A stretch of DNA of 64,000 bases from positions 1 through 64,000 of the forward strand of contig CACWJQ010000011.1 in NCBI GenBank assembly GCA_902761225.1, in the 5' to 3' direction. The notes under the pieces were generated by a model that saw only the letters and a program-made list of their open reading frames with translations, was not told the DNA's origin and searched no databases. This DNA comes from an uncultured Lachnospiraceae bacterium (GTDB taxonomy: Bacteria > Bacillota > Clostridia > Lachnospirales > Lachnospiraceae). The position numbers were made by a program, and so were the translations under genes. Of this stretch, positions 53,990 to 62,278 are shown one piece after another. The stretch's first letter is position 1. The number at the start of each line of letters is the position of its first letter.

Positions 53990-54859
53990 ATGGATCAGAC
54001 AACTTCAAAAGACTATATAGTAACTTGCACCACCAGGAATATGTGTGAGGAGTCCAGAAGACTTCACAACACAAGTCCCGTCATGAGCGCAGCTCTCGGA
54101 AGAACCCTTACCGCAGCTGCAATGATGAGCATCATGATGAAGGGTGATAATGACAAGCTCACCATTCAGATCAAATCGGACGGACCATCCGGAGGTCTTA
54201 CGGTATGTGCAGATTCCCACGGCAATGTAAAGGGATATACTCCGGTTCCCGATGTGATACTCCCTGCTAAGAGCAACGGTCATCTGAATGTCTCGGGAGC
54301 AATAGGAAACGGTGATCTGATAGTGGTCAAGGACCTTGGACTCAAGGAACCCTATGTGGGAAGGATCGTACTTCAGACAGGCGAGATAGCTGAGGATATG
54401 ACGTACTATTTTGCTGCATCGGAACAGACACCTTCTTCCGTGGGACTCGGAGTTCTGATGAACATGGATAATACCGTCAGATGCTCGGGAGGATTTATCA
54501 TACAGCTGATGCCCGATGCATCGGATGATGACATCAGTGTCATAGAAAATAATCTGAAGAGCCTTAAGAGTGTTACGGAGATGCTGGATGCCGGCATGAC
54601 ACCTGAGGATATGCTGGGTGAGGTGCTTAAAGGGCTCGATGTGAGATTTAATGAAAGGTACGACACCGCATATAAGTGCGACTGCTCTGAGGAAAGAGTA
54701 GAGAAGGCACTTATAAGCCTCGGTGAAAAGGAGATCGTCTCCCTGATCAACGAGAATAAGGATGCTGAGATCCACTGTGACTTCTGTGAAAAGGATTACA
54801 TATTCGGACCGGACCGTCTTAAGGAGATACTGAAGAAGAGCAGGGCCCTGTCGCAGTAG
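53990..54859 (+). CDS. hslO: Redox-regulated chaperone Hsp33
   Basis: 289 aa, usual length. Holdase activated when its zinc-bound Cys oxidise. The C-terminal YKCDCSEERVEKAL and HCDFCEKDY hold the four Cys (CxC and CxxC). The N-terminal TRNMCEESRRLHNTSPVMSA is typical. Confidence 0.95.
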   Translation: MDQTTSKDYIVTCTTRNMCEESRRLHNTSPVMSAALGRTLTAAAMMSIMMKGDNDKLTIQIKSDGPSGGLTVCADSHGNVKGYTPVPDVILPAKSNGHLNVSGAIGNGDLIVVKDLGLKEPYVGRIVLQTGEIAEDMTYYFAASEQTPSSVGLGVLMNMDNTVRCSGGFIIQLMPDASDDDISVIENNLKSLKSVTEMLDAGMTPEDMLGEVLKGLDVRFNERYDTAYKCDCSEERVEKALISLGEKEIVSLINENKDAEIHCDFCEKDYIFGPDRLKEILKKSRALSQ

Positions 54860-54935
54860 AAGATGTTTTTACAGATCCGAAGCGTCAGAGCGGATCGTGC
54901 TGACACTGAAGATGTGGAAATATAAGGACATAGAA

Positions 54936-54964
54936 CACCTGCATTTAGTGAATTGATGCAGGTG
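54936..54964 (+). promoter_or_regulatory. Hairpin directly before the dapL ribosome site
   Basis: CACCTGCAT and ATGCAGGTG are perfect 9-bp arms with an 11-nt loop. There is no T-run. It ends 7 bp before the AGAAGGAG site, so it might affect translation or mRNA stability. Confidence 0.5.
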
Positions 54965-54982
54965 AACAAGAAGGAGAACAAT

Positions 54983-56197
54983 ATGGTAAAAGCAAATGAC
55001 AATTATCTCAAACTTCCCGGAAGCTATCTCTTTTCCACGATAGGGAAAAAGGTAAGGGAATACAGCGCGGCAAATCCTGATGCTAAGATCATCAGACTCG
55101 GCATCGGCGACGTGACCCAGCCCCTTGCACCCGCTATAATCGATGCACTTCACAAGGCTGTTGACGAGATGGCTGACAAGGACACCTTCAGGGGATATGC
55201 TCCCGACCTTGGATATGAGTTCCTGAGAAATGTGATTGCTGATACCGATTACAAGGCAAGAGGCTGTGATATCTCAGCTGATGAGATCTTCGTTTCCGAC
55301 GGTGCAAAGTCAGACTGTGCCAACATTCAGGAGATCTTCTCAACAGACAATAAGATCGCGGTATGCGACCCTGTATATCCCGTGTATGTGGATTCCAACG
55401 TAATGGCAGGAAGAACCGGAACCTACGATCCTAAGACTGAGGTATGGTCAGATGTTATCTACATGCCCTGCCTTGAAGAGAACGGATTTGCTCCCGAGCT
55501 TCCGAAGGAGACTCCCGATCTTATCTATCTGTGCTATCCCAATAATCCCACCGGTTCTGCGATCACCAAGGACCAGCTTCAGAAGTGGGTTGACTATGCC
55601 AATAAGGTCGGTGCCATCATCCTCTACGATGCTGCATATGAAGCATATATCTCCGAGGAAAATATCCCTCACTCCATCTTCGAGTGTGACGGAGCAAGAA
55701 CCTGTGCCATCGAGTTCAGATCATTTTCCAAGAATGCGGGATTTACCGGTGTGAGACTTGGATTCACCGTTATCCCCAAGGATCTTAAGGCAGGAGATAC
55801 ACCTCTTCATCCTCTCTGGGCAAGACGTCACGGCACCAAGTATAACGGAGCACCCTACATCATCCAGAGAGCCGGTGAGGCTGTTTATTCCGAGGAAGGA
55901 AAGCAGCAGCTAAAGGCACAGGTTGCATATTACATGAACAACGCCAAGGTCATCTATCAGGGACTTAAGGATGCCGGCTATGATGTATCCGGAGGAGTCA
56001 ATGCTCCTTATATCTGGCTTAAGGCACCCAATAACATGACCAGCTGGGAATTCTTCGATTTCCTTCTTGATAAGGCTCATGTTGTGGGAACTCCCGGATC
56101 AGGCTTTGGTCCCAGCGGAGAGCACTTCTTCAGACTTACCGCATTCGGCAGCTACGAGAATACTCTCGAGGCTATTGAAAGAATCAAGAAACTGTGA
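54983..56197 (+). CDS. dapL: LL-diaminopimelate aminotransferase
   Basis: 404 aa, usual length. One-step conversion of tetrahydrodipicolinate to LL-DAP for lysine and peptidoglycan. The sequence NYLKLPGSYLFSTIGKKV, LGIGDVTQPLAPA, FVSDGAKSDCANIQ, the PLP Lys in FRSFSKNAGFTGVRLG and the end GFGPSGEHFFRLTAFG are characteristic. Start chosen by AGAAGGAG. Confidence 0.96.
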   Translation: MVKANDNYLKLPGSYLFSTIGKKVREYSAANPDAKIIRLGIGDVTQPLAPAIIDALHKAVDEMADKDTFRGYAPDLGYEFLRNVIADTDYKARGCDISADEIFVSDGAKSDCANIQEIFSTDNKIAVCDPVYPVYVDSNVMAGRTGTYDPKTEVWSDVIYMPCLEENGFAPELPKETPDLIYLCYPNNPTGSAITKDQLQKWVDYANKVGAIILYDAAYEAYISEENIPHSIFECDGARTCAIEFRSFSKNAGFTGVRLGFTVIPKDLKAGDTPLHPLWARRHGTKYNGAPYIIQRAGEAVYSEEGKQQLKAQVAYYMNNAKVIYQGLKDAGYDVSGGVNAPYIWLKAPNNMTSWEFFDFLLDKAHVVGTPGSGFGPSGEHFFRLTAFGSYENTLEAIERIKKL

Positions 56198-56270
56198 TAT
56201 AGTTCTCACCACGACAGGGTGACGGACAGCCGCCCGGAGCGTATATCACAGGCAAAATCATCAAATAAGG

Positions 56271-56315
56271 AGACTAATGTCTTTTCAGTGCGAAGAGACA
56301 TTGGTCTCTTTTTTT
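56271..56315 (+). promoter_or_regulatory. Possible attenuator: two exclusive hairpins, one a terminator
   Basis: AATGTCTTTTC (56276-56286) can pair with GAAGAGACATT (56292-56302; one wobble). The alternative AAGAGAC (56293-56299) with GTCTCTT (56304-56310) is a terminator with TTTTT. The two share bases and cannot coexist. A third small pairing AGAC/GTCT (56271-56282) would free the terminator. This is the layout of a transcription attenuator before the large secreted protein gene; alternatively it is just the dapL terminator. Confidence 0.5.
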
Positions 56316-56372
56316 ATCCGGAAAAGGAGGCGGAGTATTGAACAGGATAGCATTAAAAAAGAGATTGTTTGA
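56277..56372 (+). CDS. Possible 31-codon leader peptide over the attenuator
   Basis: ATG with AAGGAG 4 nt upstream; 31 codons running through both hairpins and overlapping the start of the next gene. Ribosome position on it could choose between the hairpins. The peptide begins M-S-F-Q-C-E-E-T and has an Arg/Lys-rich patch (IRKRRRS). There is no evidence it is translated. Confidence 0.3.
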   Translation: MSFQCEETLVSFFIRKRRRSIEQDSIKKEIV

Positions 56373-59300
56373 AAAGAGAGCATTAGAAAGCAGATCATTG
56401 GAAAGGAGATCATGTAAGAAGAAGTTATGCGTCATGGTGTTCTTTATCCTGGCGCTCGTGTCGGTCATGGTATGCGGCATTGATGCTGAAGCTGAGGGGA
56501 TAGCCGCAGAGCTTCCTTCTGCAGACAGTGTTCTGCAAAGCTATCATGATAATCCATATCTTCGTTTTTACGAGGGTAACGAAGGCTCTGCATGGACGAC
56601 CATTCATCCCGGGGGATATGCGGTTACGGGGAAAGGTACATATATCTATACGGGAGCGCAGAGCATATACAGGGGTGAGGAAGGCATGATAGTTGTGCCT
56701 TCCGGAGTTGTGACAAGGAGACAGATAGCAGGAGAACTGCTTCCGGGACACCATTATTATGCCGCGCCCATAACAGACTCGGTAATACCTGTGGGCAGAT
56801 GGGTGCTTGAACATAATGATGCAAGATGTGTGCACGGTCCCTTTGATGCCTGCAGCTCATATGAGTATTACGGGATAAACGGACTGTCCAATGTAAAATG
56901 CGGTGAGCCGTATGATTCGGGATGGATAGCATATTGCGGCGACTGCGGGGCACCTCTTACGGGATTCGTCTACACCTGTGCGGACTGTGTATCGAGGATA
57001 GGATATATCTTCGCGGGTTCCGGAACGTTTTCCTACAGATATCCCGCAGAGTATCTTTTCATATGTCCTGTCAATGGGGACAATCTGGAAAATGATCACT
57101 GTCTCCGCAGTCATATGTGCAGGTGCTTTATATCATGCAACCGTTATAACGTGATATATAACGGAAACGGTGCACAGTCGGGAGTGATGGATCCTACGGT
57201 GTTCTATTACGGCGGCGAGGATGTGTATGAAGGTGAGCCTGTGGTACGGGAGGAGTTCCTCAGGGAGAATGCATTTATCAGGCCGGGATACATATTCTGC
57301 GGATGGAGTGATACCCCGGAGGGACAAGTAGTATTTTCCGACAGGGCTTCATGCAGCAGCCTGGAAAGTTATTTTGTATCGCTTCATGCGTCGGGGGACG
57401 GCTCTGATGACAGCAGTGTCATTTTATATGCAGTGTGGAAGAAGAGCGAATCGGTGCTGCAGATATCCGGAGGTGATTTTAAGGGAAATGCCGGAGCGTA
57501 TAACGGAGTGGCCTCCGGAGTTTTTTCCGAAGGACTTAACCTGTTTGAAAAGGGATATATGTATGAAACAGTGGTATCTGCAGCTGATCTGGAAGCTCCT
57601 GAGGGCTTTGCCGTCAGGCTTAATGCCATGCAGGGTACCTCTGTGGGTACGGTTTATGCTGAGTGTGAACTTACGGGATGGAGGCTTGAAAGCGATGATC
57701 CGGAAGCAGTCCTGGTCTCATACGGCGATGCCCTGAATATAAAGCTTGAAGGCAGCATCTCCGGAAGCATAAGGAGCATATCGTCGGACGGAAGCTTTAT
57801 CTACAGGCATTCATCCGTGATAAAGGGAAATAGGGATCTGGTAACTGCACTGTGGAGGAGTACATCGGTGATACTTCCGGGAGCGGAGTGCCCGGGGATG
57901 ATATTTGAAGGATGGTATACGGACCCTGACATGAAGGAGGAGCATTTTGCAGGGGGTGAAGGTGATCTGTATTTCCCTGAACGTGATACGGATCTGTATG
58001 CTTTCTTCAGGGGGATAGAGCTTGTTGCAACGCCTGATTATATGGGCGATGAGAGCTTTGGACTTCTCAGGTACAACGGATATGCATCGCTGAGCGTTCC
58101 TGATGTCCCCGGAAAGGATGTGTTCAGATATTATATCTCTCCGGATGTCATGCCTTACGACTTCAGTGAATGCGGAGCGGAGACGGAAGAGCATGAAGAA
58201 GGCGGGAGTGAAAGAACCTACTTGGGGCAGGGAGAAATCTCGTATTTTACGGCAGACAGAGCCGGAATATATGAGATGGAAATATGGGGTGCCTGCGGTG
58301 CATCCTATGGAGAATATGCCGGCGAAAAGGGGGAGTATTCCCGCTGCAGTTTTTTCCTGAAGGAAGGAGATGTTGTCGGTGTTTACACCGGGCTTCCGGG
58401 AGTATATGGATCCGGGCAGGACGGCATAGTATGTAATGGCGGTGAAGGCTCATATATAACCATAAACGGAAATGTTGTAATGGCCGCATCCGGAGGAAGC
58501 GGGGCATCGTATAACCTTCATGTTTCGGACAGGTATGAGTATACGGGAAATGTACAGATCTATACCGCCGAAGCAGAGGGCGATTACTCGCTGGAAGTAT
58601 GGGGAGCGGGCGGCACGAGAGCAGGTGACGGAAGGAGCGGTCCCGGAAGCGGCGGATACGCAGCCGGCACGGTTCATCTTGTTGAAGGCAGCACAATTTA
58701 TATCTGCGTCGGAGGAACAGGCGGTTATAACGGAGGAGCATCCGGAGGAAGCAACAGGTATGGTTCGAGAGGCGGAAACGGCGGCGGTGCCACGCATATA
58801 GCATCTGCTGCGGGAACACTTGCGTTACTTTCCGGAAACAGGGACAGCGTGTACATTGTTGCCGGCGGAGGTGGCGGAGCAGGAGGCTCGCAGTCATCTG
58901 CAGGAAACGGCGGGGGCGCTGTCGGAGGAACCGGAATATCGCCATGGCCGGGAGGACAGGGAAGCGCTTCGGGTGGAAGTCAGTCAGGACCCGGAGGCGG
59001 AGGATCCGGCAGGGGAGGATTCGGATACGGAGGAAGCGGACGGTCCGTTTCGGACGGTGATTACCCCTATAACATGAACGGCGGCGGAGGCGGCGGCTGG
59101 TACGGCGGAGGCGGCGGTACCGTTACGGGCGAATCTTACGGATGCGGAGGCGGCGGAGGAAGCGGCTATATAGGCGGAGTTGAAAACGGAATGCTGAGAA
59201 GCGGCGGCAATTCAGGTAACGGATATGCTGTCATCAGCTGTGATATCAGTATCGACGGCCTGGATGCGGTTGGAATGGATACGGTATTTTCTCCGGGTGA

Positions 59301-61221
59301 ACTGGTATACGGAGATCATATGATCGTCAGTCATTCCGAATGCATCTATCCCGATGAGGACACTGATGGAGCGGGATTTTGCAGGATAAAAGAGCCTGAT
59401 GCATCATATCACGGTTCATCATCGTATCTTGTATATTCACCGGATACCGAGGCTCCGGATGCTGTAAGCGGTATAGAGATAAAGTATGATGCCGCAAGCA
59501 GGAGTGCAGACATTTTATGGGATATGCCAAGGGATAACGGAACTGTATATGCGTATATGGCAAGAGCATACAGCATGCGGGATATCATTTCAGGTAATTA
59601 CGATCATGCACAGAGCGGGATAAGAAAGCTGTGCATTGCAACCGGAGTATACCGTTACTTTTATGTTATAGATGACCATCCATCGTTAGATGCAGGGTAT
59701 GTGCTGGATAACGGAAACGGACTTGATACGGCCTGGACGTCTGTCTCGGGAAGCGCGGCTGATGCGGATTTTGCATCCTGGTACGATGCTGCAGATCAGG
59801 AGATGAAGGTATGCCATGGAGTACGGATCATACCTGATGGAAGCGACCGCTATATCCATATTGTAAGCGTGGACAGAGCGGGGAATGTGAGTCCTGTGTT
59901 CGATGCTGCGGTGGATGGCAATAATGTGTTCATTGAATATCCCCTGGTCACAGAGAGGATAGGGGTAAGAGCTTCGGATGGAGTGTATGCATCACCTGAT
60001 AATGCGGATACTTATTATGTCAGGGCTGACGGAATGACTCCTGTATCTCTTGAGTTCTCCGCATATATAGATGGATTTGCAAGAGATACATATCAGATAG
60101 GCAGTGCGTATTTTCACAGCTCACGAAGTGAGTATGCGGAGGTGAGAACGGACAACACCCCAAGGGATGAATATGAAAGCATACCGGCGATACTTTCGGT
60201 GCAGAGAACATCCGGTTTTCCCTTTGTTCCGGTATCGTGCGTCGATGTATCGAGAACGGAACACGGACGAAGACTTGTTCTTACCGAAAGCTTTACTGTC
60301 CTTAGTGATGGTGGATCATATCTGTATCCTTCCGCATCGGCTCTTGCTGAAAACGGTGACATGATAAGGAGCGATACGGGAATGGACATCCTGAACGGGA
60401 TCAGGCTGATCGGAGACGGGATGGGACCGGAATGCCTTGTGAGCATAAACGGCGGAGCGTATACGGATCTGCCCGTAAGCAATATTTCCAATATCACAGC
60501 TGAAAATGCCATCGACAGACGCAGGGGCAATGTGCTGGTGGATCTGTATGTCAGGGATGAGGGTGCCGGTCTTAAGGGCGGCTTCAGGGTGAAGATAGTG
60601 AATACGGATAACGGTCTCGAAGAGGAATATGAAAGCAAGGGAGATCACTTTACCATTGAACTTAGGGTTGATCCTGAAAGCACTGAACCCGTATTTGAGA
60701 ACATGCTCTTTAACGGAAGGTTCGTCATCTCCGTTTACTCCGAAGACAATGTGGGTAATAAAGGATATGACAGTTCAGAGCATATAACGGAGCTTGATAT
60801 AAACGGCAGGATATGCAGATGCCTGGATGATGTGACGGGGCCTCTTACGGATGATCTTGGAAATGCCGTCATTAAGAGGGGCGAGAGCGGATATGTGCTT
60901 TCATATGTATGGGGCTATCCTGATGCCGTGCTTGTATCGTTTGAAGACGAGAGACTGAGCGGGTATGATGTGCTGTATGTGACAGGCGACAGGCTGCCGG
61001 ATGTAGCGGGATCTTTTTCCGGCACGGTGGTATATGCGGAGGCGCCGGATCAGATCCTTGAGGGAAGGACTGATTTTACCGTGCCTCTTGAATATGACGG
61101 AAGTGTCATAAATGTGCGTATAACGGCATACAGGGGAAATGAAAGTCTGTCATGGGAAACTGAATGCGGGATCGTATCCGGCGGATCTGTGCTTGATGAG
61201 CTTATAACTGTTTTAAGATAG
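56338..61221 (+). CDS. Giant secreted protein with InlB-like repeats and ALK-type glycine-rich domains
   Basis: 1627 aa, TTG start after AAGGAGG. A basic, repetitive N-terminus (KKRLFEKRALESRSLERRS) precedes a signal helix (about 31-48). Parts in order: Cys-rich zinc-ribbon-like region (about 180-265, CGDCGAPLTG and CADC); InlB/Listeria-Bacteroides-type repeats (about 265-365 and 500-560, FCGWSD and FEGWYTD); a shortened then a full glycine-rich domain (about 640-965) like the ALK receptor ligand region; beta-sandwich-like parts (about 1000-1627). No sorting motif or C-terminal helix. Likely an adhesin or extracellular matrix protein. Confidence 0.75.
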   Translation: MNRIALKKRLFEKRALESRSLERRSCKKKLCVMVFFILALVSVMVCGIDAEAEGIAAELPSADSVLQSYHDNPYLRFYEGNEGSAWTTIHPGGYAVTGKGTYIYTGAQSIYRGEEGMIVVPSGVVTRRQIAGELLPGHHYYAAPITDSVIPVGRWVLEHNDARCVHGPFDACSSYEYYGINGLSNVKCGEPYDSGWIAYCGDCGAPLTGFVYTCADCVSRIGYIFAGSGTFSYRYPAEYLFICPVNGDNLENDHCLRSHMCRCFISCNRYNVIYNGNGAQSGVMDPTVFYYGGEDVYEGEPVVREEFLRENAFIRPGYIFCGWSDTPEGQVVFSDRASCSSLESYFVSLHASGDGSDDSSVILYAVWKKSESVLQISGGDFKGNAGAYNGVASGVFSEGLNLFEKGYMYETVVSAADLEAPEGFAVRLNAMQGTSVGTVYAECELTGWRLESDDPEAVLVSYGDALNIKLEGSISGSIRSISSDGSFIYRHSSVIKGNRDLVTALWRSTSVILPGAECPGMIFEGWYTDPDMKEEHFAGGEGDLYFPERDTDLYAFFRGIELVATPDYMGDESFGLLRYNGYASLSVPDVPGKDVFRYYISPDVMPYDFSECGAETEEHEEGGSERTYLGQGEISYFTADRAGIYEMEIWGACGASYGEYAGEKGEYSRCSFFLKEGDVVGVYTGLPGVYGSGQDGIVCNGGEGSYITINGNVVMAASGGSGASYNLHVSDRYEYTGNVQIYTAEAEGDYSLEVWGAGGTRAGDGRSGPGSGGYAAGTVHLVEGSTIYICVGGTGGYNGGASGGSNRYGSRGGNGGGATHIASAAGTLALLSGNRDSVYIVAGGGGGAGGSQSSAGNGGGAVGGTGISPWPGGQGSASGGSQSGPGGGGSGRGGFGYGGSGRSVSDGDYPYNMNGGGGGGWYGGGGGTVTGESYGCGGGGGSGYIGGVENGMLRSGGNSGNGYAVISCDISIDGLDAVGMDTVFSPGELVYGDHMIVSHSECIYPDEDTDGAGFCRIKEPDASYHGSSSYLVYSPDTEAPDAVSGIEIKYDAASRSADILWDMPRDNGTVYAYMARAYSMRDIISGNYDHAQSGIRKLCIATGVYRYFYVIDDHPSLDAGYVLDNGNGLDTAWTSVSGSAADADFASWYDAADQEMKVCHGVRIIPDGSDRYIHIVSVDRAGNVSPVFDAAVDGNNVFIEYPLVTERIGVRASDGVYASPDNADTYYVRADGMTPVSLEFSAYIDGFARDTYQIGSAYFHSSRSEYAEVRTDNTPRDEYESIPAILSVQRTSGFPFVPVSCVDVSRTEHGRRLVLTESFTVLSDGGSYLYPSASALAENGDMIRSDTGMDILNGIRLIGDGMGPECLVSINGGAYTDLPVSNISNITAENAIDRRRGNVLVDLYVRDEGAGLKGGFRVKIVNTDNGLEEEYESKGDHFTIELRVDPESTEPVFENMLFNGRFVISVYSEDNVGNKGYDSSEHITELDINGRICRCLDDVTGPLTDDLGNAVIKRGESGYVLSYVWGYPDAVLVSFEDERLSGYDVLYVTGDRLPDVAGSFSGTVVYAEAPDQILEGRTDFTVPLEYDGSVINVRITAYRGNESLSWETECGIVSGGSVLDELITVLR

Positions 61222-61282
61222 TTGACCTTCGCCTATGCTAACTCTATAATCTTTGGTATAGGAAAAAACGGAGGATATTGTT

Positions 61283-62278
61283 GTGAAGAAGATGTTCAGA
61301 CAGACCTTTTTTATCATCGCAGTGCTTGCTGCTGCGCTGTTTATGCCCTTTCAGACCAAGGCGGCACCCGGAGCGGTTCCGGGAACCATTTTTCCCGGAT
61401 ATCTGAATCCGGAACCGGAGACCCTTGTATCGACACAGACAACATTTATAAACGGCATGTTTTTCACTGTTGACTGTTATCATGACAGGATCATTTATAA
61501 TGACAGCTGCGATCCTTCACTTCCGCTGATGCAGTGGAAGGTTATGGCCGATGATCTTAATAAGCCTCACAGTATATGTTCGGACGGACTGATCTATATG
61601 GTTGTTGATACCGATAATAACAGGGTAGTTACCTACACAAGACTTATTACCGGTGAGTTCATGGAGCTGCAGAGTTTTGAAGGCGTCGGAATAAGACCCC
61701 ATTACTGTGTATATGATGCAGCTACCGCATCCTTTTATGTATGGAGCTCATACACCGGAGAGATGTATATATACAAGCGCACTTCGGGATTTTCCGTAAA
61801 GCTTTCATCCGTTAAAAAGCTTCCGATTCTGTACGGTATATACACAAGGTCATTTACCATAGACGGCAATAACATCATACTGTGCAGTCAGGGTGCCGGC
61901 GGACTGATAGTTGTGAACAAGAGGACCTTCAAGATCGTTGCCGCATATCAGGTGACTGACGAACTCGGAGGAGTGGTACAGGTAGCGCATGTTGGGAACC
62001 ATTATTATCTGACTACCTCATCCGACAGATTCGGTAACCAGAACATGGCCAAAACGGTAAGAAGCGACAGTCTCGCCGGATTTACCAACAGTGCATTCTA
62101 TACGGATGTTACTGCTGAACTCGGAGGTGTCTCCGGTATCCAGGTTCCGTATTACATGACTGATGTTAATGGGATTTATTTTGTAAGATTCATGGGCGTG
62201 GGAGGATATCCGGACTGCGGATCCTGGTTTACAGAGGATATGTTCGGAAATATCATCCTCGGAGGAAAGACTTATTGA
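61283..62278 (+). CDS. Secreted beta-propeller-like protein
   Basis: 331 aa, GTG start with GGAGG upstream. Cleavable signal peptide (ALFMPFQTKA). Repeating four-strand segments (HSICSDGLIYMVVDTDNNRVVTY, HYCVYDAATASFYVWSS, FTIDGNNIILCSQG, VAHVGNHYYLTTSS) are NHL/propeller-like. No catalytic motif. It lies 61 bp after the giant protein gene and its stop abuts that of the convergent phosphoesterase (TGATCA), so it may function with the giant protein at the surface. Confidence 0.65.
   Translation: MKKMFRQTFFIIAVLAAALFMPFQTKAAPGAVPGTIFPGYLNPEPETLVSTQTTFINGMFFTVDCYHDRIIYNDSCDPSLPLMQWKVMADDLNKPHSICSDGLIYMVVDTDNNRVVTYTRLITGEFMELQSFEGVGIRPHYCVYDAATASFYVWSSYTGEMYIYKRTSGFSVKLSSVKKLPILYGIYTRSFTIDGNNIILCSQGAGGLIVVNKRTFKIVAAYQVTDELGGVVQVAHVGNHYYLTTSSDRFGNQNMAKTVRSDSLAGFTNSAFYTDVTAELGGVSGIQVPYYMTDVNGIYFVRFMGVGGYPDCGSWFTEDMFGNIILGGKTY

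Noticed and set aside
58247-58945. Arg-rich 232-codon open frame antisense to the glycine-rich domain
   Set aside because: Gly codons GGN read as Arg/Pro-rich frames in reverse; no ribosome site.
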